Source: Aestuariispira ectoiniformans
GTDB taxonomy: Bacteria > Pseudomonadota > Alphaproteobacteria > UBA8366 > Aestuariispiraceae
Direction: 5' to 3'
Assembly (NCBI RefSeq): GCF_025136295.1
Contig: NZ_CP062788.1
Coordinates: 3,675,588 to 3,739,587 of the forward strand
Length of the DNA: 64,000 nt
The translations under genes and the position numbers were made by a program. The notes beneath the pieces are model-generated. The model was not told the DNA's origin. It ran no database searches and worked only from the letters and a program-made list of their open reading frames with translations. Shown piece after piece: positions 1 through 8,228 of this stretch. Within the stretch, counting starts at the first letter, position 1. Every line of letters begins with the position of its first letter.

Positions 1-201
1 TCAAAGGGATGCAGCCTGGATTTCCACCAGTCCGCCTTTCCCGTTGGCACATGCAAGGCAACCCATTTCGCCCATCTTTCCATCCTTATCCAACGGTTGG
101 ACAAGACGGTCTTTCGCCTCTATCTGCCGCGCAGTTTCGCCGCCAGCGGATGGGAATGGCTGATGGATGCCGCAAGCGAATATTCACTGACGGTAGAGTA
201 A
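1..201 (+). CDS. C-terminal fragment of an unidentified protein
   Basis: An open frame enters from the left edge in frame 1 and runs 66 codons to a TAA at 199-201. The encoded end is rich in aromatic and hydrophobic residues (for example LDKTVFRLYLPRSF and GWEWLMDAASEYSLTVE), which looks like the end of a folded protein rather than chance frame. I do not recognise the family. The PAS_5 gene starts 67 bases downstream on the same strand. The start lies outside the window, so length and function cannot be judged. Confidence 0.45.
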   Translation, partial: SKGCSLDFHQSAFPVGTCKATHFAHLSILIQRLDKTVFRLYLPRSFAASGWEWLMDAASEYSLTVE

Positions 202-268
202 CCACTTTTATTTTCCCCTTGTACCGCCATACAACCTCAAGACAGCATGGGTACGAGAGGAAAATGCA

Positions 269-775
269 ATGGTGGTACAGCCGGATTATCTGGTCGATTT
301 GGAGGAAATTACCGACCTTTCACCTGCCCTTCAGCAGGCCCATGACTACTGGGACGGGCTGCGCGGAACGCGGGCCTTTCCGTCCCGTGACGATATCGAC
401 CCGCTCGACATCCCGAAACTGTTGCCCAAGGTGGAACTGATCGATGTGCTGCCGCCGACGGCAGACGGCATTCCCGATTTTCGCTATCGCCTGATCGGAA
501 CCGGAGTCGATGACATTTCCACGCAATTCTATGGCGGACGCAAGGTCAGCGACATTCCTCATCAACGTGCGCCCAGCAAGCTCCACAGCATGCTGGCGCT
601 TGTTCTGATCCGCAAGGCCCCTGTCACCGCGCGCCTTCCCTATATCGGTGACGACAAGGAGATAGAGGCTGTCGACAACTTTGTCGCCCCGCTGGGCCGC
701 GACAACGAGACGATCGACATGCTGTTGAGTATCGTTGACCCCATTCGCCGCAGACGTGGTCCATCTCAACAATAG
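269..775 (+). CDS. PAS_5-type small sensory protein
   Basis: This 168-residue soluble protein matches the PAS_5 family pattern. It has an early YWDGLRG segment (about residues 28-34), then RAFPSRDDIDPLDIPKLLPK and a hydrophobic strand LIDVL, followed by the PAS core FRYRLIGTGVD. These proteins are common in Rhodospirillales as stand-alone single-domain PAS proteins whose ligand and output are unknown. The start at 269 has an AGAGGA ribosome site 7 bases upstream. It is convergent with the LysR gene that ends at 778, only 2 bases away. Two divergent relatives lie near 39.1-40.2 kb. The family call is fairly firm; a cellular role cannot be assigned. Confidence 0.8.
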   Translation: MVVQPDYLVDLEEITDLSPALQQAHDYWDGLRGTRAFPSRDDIDPLDIPKLLPKVELIDVLPPTADGIPDFRYRLIGTGVDDISTQFYGGRKVSDIPHQRAPSKLHSMLALVLIRKAPVTARLPYIGDDKEIEAVDNFVAPLGRDNETIDMLLSIVDPIRRRRGPSQQ

Positions 776-777
776 AA

Positions 778-1683
778 TCACTCCAAACGGATATTCGCTG
801 CCAGGAAATCAATTACTGCCCGGACCCGCCTCGGCAACGGCCCGCCTTGGCCCACATAAACCACATGGATGGGGTCCCGGTCTCCTGGATTAAAATCCCC
901 CAACACCTCAACAAGGCGCCCTGCGTGAAGGTCTTCATCAACAAGAAAGCGGGACAGGCGCACAATCCCCGCCCCGGCCAGAGCCAAACGACGCGCACTT
1001 TCACCGTCGCTAACCTTGACTGCGCCCGATACGCCATAGCGGGAAACCGTCTCGTCCTGCAAAAAGGGCCAGCCCGGCTGCTGTCGACTGAAATTGAAAC
1101 CGATCAGGCGATGGCGATCCAGGTCGGACGGATTTTCCGGCAGTCCGAAGTAATCCACATAGGAAGGTGCCGCGACCACCGCCAACGCACTTTCCCCCAA
1201 TTTGCGGGCAATCAACCCGGATTCCTTTAACGGGCCGACACGGACCGCAAGGTCTGCACCTTCATCGAACAGGTCTACCACCGTGTCACTTAGCGAAATA
1301 TCCAGCGTGATCGCCGGATGACATTCCAGGAAACGTGGCACCAGCGGTAACAGGAATTTCTGACCAAAGGGAAGATTGGCATTGATACGGACCGGACCGC
1401 GCGGCTCGGTGCTGCGGGAGACCTCCTGTTCCGCTTCCTCCATATCGATCAGGATAGCCAGACTGCGGTGATAGAACTGCTCTCCCTCCACAGTCAGTTG
1501 CAGCTTGCGCGTGGATCGGCTGAGCAATCGAACACCCAATCGTTCCTCAAGTCGGGCAATGAGTTTGCTGACCGCCGAAGGGGTCATGCCAAACAAACGG
1601 GCCGCAGAGGAAAAGCCGCCTGTCTCCACCACTTTGGTGAAGACCTCCATCTCGCCTGACCTGTTATGTTCGAGTTTCGCCAT
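778..1683 (-). CDS. LysR family transcriptional regulator
   Basis: A 301-residue LysR regulator of normal length. The N-terminal winged helix-turn-helix (about residues 8-66) contains FSSAARLFGMTPSAVSKLIARLE followed by LGVRLLSRSTRKLQLT. The rest is a substrate-binding-type effector domain with GPVRINANLPFG and the typical ending of the CrgA/DntR-like group. It is divergent from the aldo/keto reductase gene; their starts are about 110 bases apart, so this regulator probably controls that gene and itself. The inducer cannot be told from sequence. Confidence 0.9.
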   Translation of the reverse strand: MAKLEHNRSGEMEVFTKVVETGGFSSAARLFGMTPSAVSKLIARLEERLGVRLLSRSTRKLQLTVEGEQFYHRSLAILIDMEEAEQEVSRSTEPRGPVRINANLPFGQKFLLPLVPRFLECHPAITLDISLSDTVVDLFDEGADLAVRVGPLKESGLIARKLGESALAVVAAPSYVDYFGLPENPSDLDRHRLIGFNFSRQQPGWPFLQDETVSRYGVSGAVKVSDGESARRLALAGAGIVRLSRFLVDEDLHAGRLVEVLGDFNPGDRDPIHVVYVGQGGPLPRRVRAVIDFLAANIRLE

Positions 1684-1793
1684 ATGATGAGTTCAACTCA
1701 TATCTGTTAGTAATTATATCCTACTAGTCCAGAAAGAATTTTATGTCCATATCCGGCAGAACAATGGAAAACAGCCAGATCAAGGAGACTGAC

Positions 1794-2828
1794 ATGGACT
1801 ATCGGCATTTGGGCCATTCGGGACTAAAGGTACCGGCATTGAGCCTGGGCACCGGGACTTTTGGCGGCCAGGGGCCACTTTTCGGGGCCTGGGGAACAAC
1901 AGATGCAAAAGAGGCCAGAAAGCTTGTCGATATCTGCCTGGAAGCCGGGCTGACCATGTTTGACAGTGCCGATGTCTATTCCGATGGCGCCTCTGAAGAG
2001 GTCCTGGGAACGGCGATCGAAGGCCGCCGCGATGAGGTTATCCTGTCCACCAAGGTCGGGCTTGCCATGTCGGAGACACCGGATGACTTTGGTGCGTCCC
2101 GAGGCCGCCTCGCCCGCGCTGTCGAAGGGTCGCTGAAGCGTCTGGGTACGGACTATATAGACCTGCTTCAATTACACGGCTTCGATGGCCACACCCCGAT
2201 TGAGGAAACCCTCTACTCCCTGGATCAGCTTATCCGAAGCGGCAAGGTTCGTTATATCGGCGCGTCCAACTTCGCCGGATGGCAATTGATGAAATCCCTG
2301 GGCATATCCGATCGCGACGGCTACCCGCGTTATGTGGCCCATCAGGTCTATTATTCACTGGCCGGGCGGGATTACGAATGGGAACTGATGCCGCTGGCGC
2401 AGGACCAGGGCGTCGGTGCCATGGTCTGGAGTCCACTGGGATGGGGTCGACTGACAGGCAAGATCAGGCGGGGGCAGCCCCTGCCGGAAGGAAGCCGACT
2501 GCATCAGACCTCCGAATTCGGGCCGCCAGTCCCGGATGAATGCTTATATGATATCGTGGATATACTGGATGAAATCGCCCGGGAAACCGGAAAGTCGATC
2601 CCACAGATTGCTATCAACTGGTTGTTACAGCGGCCAACAGTCTCATCGGTGATCATCGGGGCCCGGAATGAAACCCAGCTGCGCGACAACCTGGGGGCTG
2701 TCGGATGGGCCCTGGAAGCCGATCAGATCGCGCGCCTGGACAAGGTCAGCAAACGTACCCCGCCTTATCCCTACTACCCCTATTACAACCTGGATGGCTT
2801 CACGCAATTGAACCCGCCCGCAGTCTAG
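1794..2828 (+). CDS. Aldo/keto reductase
   Basis: An NAD(P)H-dependent reductase of aldehydes or ketones, 344 residues from the chosen start. The TIM-barrel family signatures are present: MDYRHLGHSGLKVPALSLGT at the N-terminus, the catalytic Tyr in FDSADVYSDGASEEVLG, the catalytic Lys in ILSTKVGL, and His in LLQLHGFD. The C-terminal IIGARNETQLRDN is a cofactor-binding signature. An upstream in-frame ATG at 1743 would add 17 residues, but the ATG at 1794 has a clear AAGGAG site 5 bases upstream and begins at the conserved domain. It is divergent from a LysR gene that may regulate it. The closest general match is the YajO/Tas-like AKR group; the substrate is unknown. Confidence 0.88.
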   Translation: MDYRHLGHSGLKVPALSLGTGTFGGQGPLFGAWGTTDAKEARKLVDICLEAGLTMFDSADVYSDGASEEVLGTAIEGRRDEVILSTKVGLAMSETPDDFGASRGRLARAVEGSLKRLGTDYIDLLQLHGFDGHTPIEETLYSLDQLIRSGKVRYIGASNFAGWQLMKSLGISDRDGYPRYVAHQVYYSLAGRDYEWELMPLAQDQGVGAMVWSPLGWGRLTGKIRRGQPLPEGSRLHQTSEFGPPVPDECLYDIVDILDEIARETGKSIPQIAINWLLQRPTVSSVIIGARNETQLRDNLGAVGWALEADQIARLDKVSKRTPPYPYYPYYNLDGFTQLNPPAV

Positions 2829-2883
2829 GCTGTCGAAAAGGTGGCCCGGCACATACACAAACGGGCCACCACCGACGGCAGGT

Positions 2884-3285
2884 TTATTTTCCCGGTCGTT
2901 CCACCGGCTGGATATCCGAACCGGCTTCTTTCCAGGCGGAAAAGCCGCCCTCGATATGGGCCACGGGCGCCAACCCCATATCCTGCATGGCCTTGGTTGC
3001 AAGGGCAGAGCGCCAGCCCATGGCACAGAAGAAGACGTATTTCTTGCCGCTGGAGAATTCCGGCTTGTGATAGGGGCTTTCCGGGTCCACCCAGAATTCC
3101 AGCATCCCGCGCGGCGCATGAAGCGCGCCGGGAATGGTGCCGTCACGCCACAATTCACGGACGTCTCGGATATCGACAATCTGCACATTCGGATCATCCA
3201 CCAGAGCCTGCACATCCCCGACGGACAGGGCCTCAATCTCCGATTCCGCTTGGGCGACCATATCCTTGACTGACTTCTTCACCAT
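2884..3285 (-). CDS. Rhodanese-like sulfurtransferase, copper operon
   Basis: A single-domain rhodanese of 133 residues. The active-site loop CAMGWRSA holds the catalytic Cys (Cys87), preceded by the strand KYVFF. The signatures VDIRDVRELWRDGTIPGALH and GGFSAWKEAG are also present. It would carry a persulfide or transfer sulfur in the cytoplasm. It is the last gene of an apparent minus-strand operon copA-cueR-cytochrome c-rhodanese, starting 22 bases after the cytochrome gene, with a GGGAG site before its ATG. Its place suggests a role in thiol or copper stress, but that is an inference from context. Confidence 0.85.
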   Translation of the reverse strand: MVKKSVKDMVAQAESEIEALSVGDVQALVDDPNVQIVDIRDVRELWRDGTIPGALHAPRGMLEFWVDPESPYHKPEFSSGKKYVFFCAMGWRSALATKAMQDMGLAPVAHIEGGFSAWKEAGSDIQPVERPGK

Positions 3286-3307
3286 AATTCTCCCTGTTCT
3301 TTTACTT

Positions 3308-3799
3308 TCAGCGGCTCATCTGTTCGGCCATCTTCTTTGTAATGCGCGCCTGCCGCTGGCGAATTTCCGATGGCCATGTGCTCTTGATATAGGCAAGCAC
3401 AGCCAGAATTTCATCATCAGCCAATTTGTCCTCAAAGGCAGGCATATTGCTGACAAAATCCTTCGGCGCGTTGAACTTACCGCCAAATTTGGTCACCGCA
3501 AACAGTATCTGGTCCGGATGATGCCAGGTATGGCCGGTCTCGTCATGGGGCGGTGCGGGCAGACCGCCTTCGGGCAATGGCTGACGCCAGTTGGGCTCAC
3601 CTTTCAGGTCCGCCCCGTGGCAACTGGCACAGTTGGCCGCATAAAGCTGTTTTCCCTGCGCGACCAACTCGGCATTCGAGGCATCTGCATAGAGGTCCGG
3701 CGATATGCCGCTGCTACTCTGGTTTGCATAATAATAGGCGCCGCCGCCGACAATCGCCGCCGCCCCAACAGCCATCACAATCGCGCTGGTCGATTTCAA
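3308..3799 (-). CDS. Membrane-anchored class I c-type cytochrome
   Basis: Encodes about 163 residues. There is an N-terminal hydrophobic stretch (VMAVGAAAIVGGGAYYY, about residues 8-24) that is a signal anchor or signal peptide, then a single cytochrome c domain. The heme site is C57-A-S-C-H61 and the probable axial Met is M119 in VSNMPAF. The frame stays open 72 codons further upstream, but that part lies inside cueR and is not protein-like. I place the start at a TTG (3799-3797) that overlaps the cueR stop codon, with GGGAGG 9 bases upstream; a later ATG at 3775 is an alternative. Next to copA and cueR it may act in periplasmic electron transfer tied to copper handling. The tail is highly charged. 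Confidence 0.82.
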   Translation of the reverse strand: MKSTSAIVMAVGAAAIVGGGAYYYANQSSSGISPDLYADASNAELVAQGKQLYAANCASCHGADLKGEPNWRQPLPEGGLPAPPHDETGHTWHHPDQILFAVTKFGGKFNAPKDFVSNMPAFEDKLADDEILAVLAYIKSTWPSEIRQRQARITKKMAEQMSR

Positions 3800-4200
3800 T
3801 CCCTGGGCCCTCCCTGTCCTGCCAGGTCCTCCAGGATCGGGCAATGCGGCCGGTCGTCCCCATGGCATTTCCGAACCAAGGTTTGCAGCGTATCCTTCAT
3901 CGCCTCCAATTCGGCGATCTTCTGGGTGATTTCGTCCACATGCTTTTGGGCGAAGGCCTTTACGTCGGCGCTCGCGCGGTTTCTGTCCTGATACAAGGAC
4001 AGCAACTCCCGGCATTGCTTCACTGAAAAGCCCAGACCGCGCGCGCGATGCAGGAAGGCCAACAGATGCACATCGTCTTCGCTATAGTCGCGATACCCCG
4101 ATTCCCGCCGATCCGCAGGGGCAACCAGCCCGATATCCTCATAATAGCGAATGGTCTTTGCTGACATGCCCGAAATCCGGGCTGCATCCCCGATATTCAT
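3796..4200 (-). CDS. cueR: Cu(I)-responsive MerR family activator CueR
   Basis: A 134-residue MerR-family regulator. The N-terminal winged helix starts MNIGDAARISGMSAKTIRYY, a dimerisation helix follows, and the C-terminal metal loop has Cys112 and Cys120 (CHGDDRPHC), the same spacing and numbering as the Cu(I) ligands of E. coli CueR. It would sense cytoplasmic Cu(I) and activate copA. The start at 4200 overlaps the copA stop as ATGA and has GGAGG 7 bases upstream; an ATG at 4221 is less likely. A matching operator lies upstream of copA at 6447-6463, so the protein probably regulates its own operon. Confidence 0.9.
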   Translation of the reverse strand: MNIGDAARISGMSAKTIRYYEDIGLVAPADRRESGYRDYSEDDVHLLAFLHRARGLGFSVKQCRELLSLYQDRNRASADVKAFAQKHVDEITQKIAELEAMKDTLQTLVRKCHGDDRPHCPILEDLAGQGGPRD

Positions 4201-6404
4201 TTCAATGCCTCCGCTTTCCAACCGCGTAACAGCAGGGAATTACTCAAAACGAGAACACTGCTGAAGGCCATGGCCCCGCCCGCAATCATCGGGTTCAGCA
4301 ACCCGAAGGCCGCCAAGGGGATGCCGGTGACGTTGAAAATAAAGGCCCAGAAAAGATTCTGCCGGATTTTCCAGACCGTCTTGCGGGAAAGTTCCACCAC
4401 CGCCGGGATCAGCGAGAGGTCGGACCGCATCAGGGTCACACCAGCGGTTTCAAGCGCCACGTCCGTGCCACTGCCCATGGCGATCCCAACGTCCGCGCTG
4501 GCAAGTGCGGGGGCATCATTGATGCCATCCCCCACCATCGCAATGACGCCGCTTTCCGCACGCAATGCATTCACCCGTTCCGCCTTTTCTTCCGGCAGAA
4601 CGCCGCCATAGCTTCTGTCGAGGTCAAGTTCGTCCGCCAGCTTACCGACCACGGCAGGGGCATCACCGGACAGGACAACTGTTTTCAACGCCCTTGCCTT
4701 CAGGGATGCAACAACAGTCCCGGCCTCTGCACGCGGCCGGTCCTGCAACAGGACCACCGCCGCCAGAACGCCATCGACCGCAACATAGGCACTGGTATAG
4801 CCCGGATCAGTCCGCGGCGCGCGATCCAGCGAAATTCCGTTCGTTTCCATCATCGCAGCATTGCCGACCGCCACACGATGACCATCAACCTCGCCGGACA
4901 GACCGAACCCAGCCTTCACCTCAACCCCCTGTGCCATTGGAAGGCTGATCCCCTTCCCGGACGCATAGGTCACGAAAGCCTGCGCCAGGGGGTGATCGCT
5001 ACCGGCCTGAACGGCTGCTGCCAGGCGAAGCGTCTCCGATGCCTCACCGGAGACCGGCTGCAGATCGACCACCTGAGGGCGGCCTTCCGTCAGCGTTCCC
5101 GTCTTGTCAAAGACAACAGTTTTGAGGTTGAAGGCCGTTTCCAATGCCTCAACATTCCTGAACAGGATACCGGACCGGGCCGCAGCCCCCATGCCCGCCA
5201 CGATTGCCGTCGGCGTCGCCAGCCCCAGGGCACAGGGGCATGCAATAACCAGAACGGCAACAGCCGCCGTCATGGCCGCCTCCGCACCATATCCCAGTGC
5301 AAGCCAGGCAACGAAGGTAACGATAGCAATCACAAGAACCGACGGCACAAAGACCGCGCTGACCCGATCGACCAGCGCCTGCACCGGGGCCTTGCCTGCC
5401 TGGGCGTTTTCAACCACCTGGACGATCTTGCCCAGGCGGCTGTCTTCCGCCACTGCCGTCACTTTCAGGGTCAATGCCCCCAGGCCGTTCACCGTGCCGG
5501 TAAAGATCATATCGCCAACGCCATGCGCCACCGGCATGCTTTCCCCGGTCAGCATGGATTCGTCTACGTCGCTGCTGCCTTCAATTATTTCTCCGTCCAC
5601 GGGCACCCGGCTACCGGGACGAACCAGAACCGTATCGTCCTCGCGGACCATGGCCAGCGGCAGCTTCTTATAGGCCCCGTCACGCATGACCATGGCGGTT
5701 TCCGGGCGAAGGTTCATCAGGGCGCGCACTGCCGCGCCTGTCTTGCGTTTGGCACGCGCCTCCAACACCCGCCCGGCCAGGATCAGGGTCACAATCACGG
5801 CGGCGGATTCGAAGTAAAGGTGCCCCTCACCGATACCAAAGACCAAGACCGCCAGACTGTAGAAATAGGCCGCGGACGTTCCCAGGGCGACCAACGAGTC
5901 CATCGTACCGCTGCGATGCTTCAGGGCAGACCAGGCGCCGCGATAGAACCGCCACCCGGCGACAAACTGAACCGGCGTCGCCAGGACAAGTTCCCACCAG
6001 GGGCTGAAGGTAACCGAAGCCCCGGCGAGAGAGGCCACCATCTTGCCCACAAGAGGCAGGGTCAGCAACACGGCCATCCCCAGGATTACAAGCGTGCGTG
6101 TTTCAGCACGCAGTGCCTGTTTTTCCTCCGGACGTTCTGCCCGCGAAAAGGGTGTGGCCTCAAACCCGGCATCACCGACCGCTGCAATCACCGCGCTGAT
6201 ATCCGGCCCCTTGTCGTCAACAGCAACGGTTGCCCGTTCCAGGGCAAAGTTCACCATCGCGTCTGCCACGCCGGCCTGGGATTTCAGATGCCGCTCAAGA
6301 CGACTGGCACAACCTGCACAGGACATGCCGGACACGGAAACCGCGACAGTCGCCGGGGCATCCTGCCCCGGACCCATGGTCGTTGGCGAAAGGGAACTTG
6401 TCAT
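4197..6404 (-). CDS. copA: Copper-exporting P1B-type ATPase CopA
   Basis: A P-type ATPase of about 735 residues that pumps Cu(I) out of the cytoplasm. In order there is one N-terminal metal-binding domain with GMSCAGCAS (Cys29 and Cys32), a run of membrane helices, the phosphatase motif LTGES (about 286), the CPC membrane metal site ACPCALG (about 390), the phosphorylation site DKTGTLTEG (about 431) and the hinge GDGINDAPALA (about 626). CPC with DKTG and the single HMA domain mark the Cu(I)/Ag(I) group. An ATG at 6434 lies within a few bases of the predicted transcription start, so I prefer 6404 with a GTGAGG site. It heads an operon with cueR, a cytochrome and a rhodanese. Confidence 0.93.
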   Translation of the reverse strand: MTSSLSPTTMGPGQDAPATVAVSVSGMSCAGCASRLERHLKSQAGVADAMVNFALERATVAVDDKGPDISAVIAAVGDAGFEATPFSRAERPEEKQALRAETRTLVILGMAVLLTLPLVGKMVASLAGASVTFSPWWELVLATPVQFVAGWRFYRGAWSALKHRSGTMDSLVALGTSAAYFYSLAVLVFGIGEGHLYFESAAVIVTLILAGRVLEARAKRKTGAAVRALMNLRPETAMVMRDGAYKKLPLAMVREDDTVLVRPGSRVPVDGEIIEGSSDVDESMLTGESMPVAHGVGDMIFTGTVNGLGALTLKVTAVAEDSRLGKIVQVVENAQAGKAPVQALVDRVSAVFVPSVLVIAIVTFVAWLALGYGAEAAMTAAVAVLVIACPCALGLATPTAIVAGMGAAARSGILFRNVEALETAFNLKTVVFDKTGTLTEGRPQVVDLQPVSGEASETLRLAAAVQAGSDHPLAQAFVTYASGKGISLPMAQGVEVKAGFGLSGEVDGHRVAVGNAAMMETNGISLDRAPRTDPGYTSAYVAVDGVLAAVVLLQDRPRAEAGTVVASLKARALKTVVLSGDAPAVVGKLADELDLDRSYGGVLPEEKAERVNALRAESGVIAMVGDGINDAPALASADVGIAMGSGTDVALETAGVTLMRSDLSLIPAVVELSRKTVWKIRQNLFWAFIFNVTGIPLAAFGLLNPMIAGGAMAFSSVLVLSNSLLLRGWKAEALK

Positions 6405-6437
6405 TGCGAACCTCACCGAATTGCAAAAGTTCACTAT

Positions 6438-6468
6438 GATTTAAGGCTTCCAGTTACTGGAAGGTCAA
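6438..6468 (-). promoter_or_regulatory. CueR-type promoter and operator of copA
   Basis: On the minus strand there is a -35 TTGACC (6463-6468) and a -10-like TAAATC (6438-6443) separated by 19 bases, the over-long spacer typical of MerR-family promoters. The spacer holds the dyad CTTCCAGTTACTGGAAG (6447-6463), which closely matches known CueR sites. It sits directly upstream of copA-cueR. The dyad and spacing are seen directly; CueR binding follows from the family. Confidence 0.85.
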
Positions 6469-6475
6469 GACCTGT

Positions 6476-7678
6476 TCAGTCCTTAATCAACATGACAAGG
6501 GTCAAATCATCCAGAAGCCCACGCCCAGGAACCTTCGGCATGGCCCTGCGCACCGTATCGATCACCCGTTGTGGATCGTTGTGGGAGGCCGCTTCGGACA
6601 CAACAGACAGCAACTCGTCTTCCGACATCATCGCGCCATCCGGCCCCGGTGTTTCCAGCAGGGCATCGCTGTAAAGGAAAATAAAGGAACCACTTGAAAA
6701 CGGTGCGACGCGCCGGGCATGTTCGGCCTGACTGCGGATACCGGCGGGCAGGCCGGACGTCTCATGAAAGGTCGCCTCGCCACCGACCTTGCCGATAATC
6801 ACCCTCGGGCAACCGGCAGATACATAGACCAGTTGCTCCTTTGTCGGCTCAAGCAATCCATAAAAGGCCGTGGCAAACTGGTCCGTCTGGGTCATCCGAT
6901 AGAGATGGGTATTGGTTGCCATCATCCACAGTTCCGGATTGTACCAGTCAATCCCCGTGCCCATCAGCAGGGTATGGAGGCGAATGGTGTTCAGGGCCGG
7001 TGCGACCCCGTGGCCGGAGAAATCCGCCGTATAAAGGCCAAGCCGGCCACCGCCCAGGGGTTTCAGGCCCCAGAAATCGCCCCCCAGTTCAGAAGAAGAC
7101 TCGTAATAGGCAGCGACACGGATGTCGCATTGATCCGCCGCCTCCTGCATGGCACGTTCCGACGGCAGCAGGCTTTCCTGAACCTTACGCGCCGCATCCA
7201 GTTCACGCACCATCCGTTCATGATATCGGCGCTGACTGCGCGCCATGTGCACATTTTGCAGATGCACCTTCACCCGGGCGGCCAATTCCTGACCGTTAAG
7301 GGGTTTAAGGACAAGGTCCGTTGCACCGACCTCAAAAACCTCCAGCCGCTCCGCACTGTCTTCAAGGGCGGTTTCAACCAGGATCGGAATATGTGCAAAT
7401 TTGGGGTTTTGGCGGATGGTGCGGCAGACTTCGAAACCATCCATTTCCGGCATCAGGATATCCAGGATCACGATATCCGGCTGGATTTCTTCCAGCATCG
7501 CAATCGCCTTTGCCCCGTCTTCGGCCACATGGATATTGTTAAACCCTTCCCGTGAGAGGAAAGATTTTATCAACTCCCGCAAAATCTGGGAATCATCGGC
7601 GACTAAAATTGGCGCATCCGCAATCTCGGAGAACGGAAACGACGCTACATCGCCCAAACTTCCATCAATCCGCTTCAA
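6476..7678 (-). CDS. Response regulator with SpoIIE/PP2C phosphatase output
   Basis: A 400-residue fusion of a receiver domain and a serine phosphatase of the RsbU/SpoIIE type. The receiver spans about residues 23-140, with acidic residues in VADDS and phosphoacceptor Asp73 in VILDILMPEMDG. A short coiled linker follows (MVRELDAARKVQESLLP, about 170-187). The phosphatase has metal-binding signatures ELGGDFWG and TADFSGHG and ends LLDDLTLVMLI. Such proteins dephosphorylate an anti-anti-sigma factor. The STAS protein encoded 53 bases upstream is the obvious substrate. The start is TTG with AAGGG upstream; no ATG fits. No RsbW-type kinase is seen in the window. Confidence 0.88.
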   Translation of the reverse strand: MKRIDGSLGDVASFPFSEIADAPILVADDSQILRELIKSFLSREGFNNIHVAEDGAKAIAMLEEIQPDIVILDILMPEMDGFEVCRTIRQNPKFAHIPILVETALEDSAERLEVFEVGATDLVLKPLNGQELAARVKVHLQNVHMARSQRRYHERMVRELDAARKVQESLLPSERAMQEAADQCDIRVAAYYESSSELGGDFWGLKPLGGGRLGLYTADFSGHGVAPALNTIRLHTLLMGTGIDWYNPELWMMATNTHLYRMTQTDQFATAFYGLLEPTKEQLVYVSAGCPRVIIGKVGGEATFHETSGLPAGIRSQAEHARRVAPFSSGSFIFLYSDALLETPGPDGAMMSEDELLSVVSEAASHNDPQRVIDTVRRAMPKVPGRGLLDDLTLVMLIKD

Positions 7679-7731
7679 TTCTTGCCCTTCACTGGCCGGT
7701 TACAAACAGGTTCAGTCCCAATCAACTGTGC

Positions 7732-8034
7732 CTATTGGATGTCGAGCACCTCGTTGAGGCTTGCGAGTTCCACCATCTTCTGCACCTGCCCATGTACGCC
7801 GCGTACCCGGACGGTCTTGCCTGTTTCATCGGCACGCTCCTGCGCCAGCAGCAACATCCCCATGCCCGAGGAATCGATGAACTCGATCCTGGACAGGTCC
7901 AGAACCACATCAGGAGCCGAACGCGCCACGACATCGTCGAGCATGTCGCGGAAGCTGTCCTGATGATTGAAGGTCAACTCACCTTCGATTGCACATAAAG
8001 TGTGATCGCCTGCATCAGAAACCAGATAGTTCAT
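7732..8034 (-). CDS. STAS domain anti-anti-sigma factor
   Basis: A 100-residue single STAS domain like SpoIIAA/RsbV. The conserved phosphorylation loop is FIDSSGMGML, with the likely phospho-Ser at Ser56 by alignment with SpoIIAA, preceded by VVLDLSRIEF. It would bind and release an anti-sigma kinase depending on its phosphorylation. It is the first gene of a two-gene unit with the response-regulator phosphatase, which suggests that signal input to the phosphatase controls this protein. The partner kinase and sigma or output protein are not in the window. Confidence 0.88.
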   Translation of the reverse strand: MNYLVSDAGDHTLCAIEGELTFNHQDSFRDMLDDVVARSAPDVVLDLSRIEFIDSSGMGMLLLAQERADETGKTVRVRGVHGQVQKMVELASLNEVLDIQ

Positions 8035-8184
8035 GTTTCGTCACCTTACGCCCTTGTGGAACAGTTAGGATATTCTATTTCGAAACAAATTTCGCCCCCT
8101 TTATGGCGAAAGCGCCTGAAAGGACACACTTAAAGGGTGCAGATACCATAAATATTGCCCGTCTGCGGGTGACGATCGCCCTGC

Positions 8185-8216
8185 ATCCGGCGGCAACGCT
8201 CAGTTTGCCGCCGGAT
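8185..8216. terminator. Strong stem-loop downstream of tex
   Basis: A perfect 12-base-pair stem (8185-8196 with 8205-8216, arm ATCCGGCGGCAA) with an 8-base loop lies just after the end of tex. Neither strand has a run of T after it, so it may be an RNA 3' end or a Rho-type site rather than a classic intrinsic terminator. Confidence 0.5.
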
Positions 8217-8228
8217 TTGAGCGGGACA

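Noticed and set aside
4878-6674. 598-codon open frame on the plus strand opposite copA
   Set aside because: Antisense to CopA motifs, no domain, and unlike any protein family in composition.
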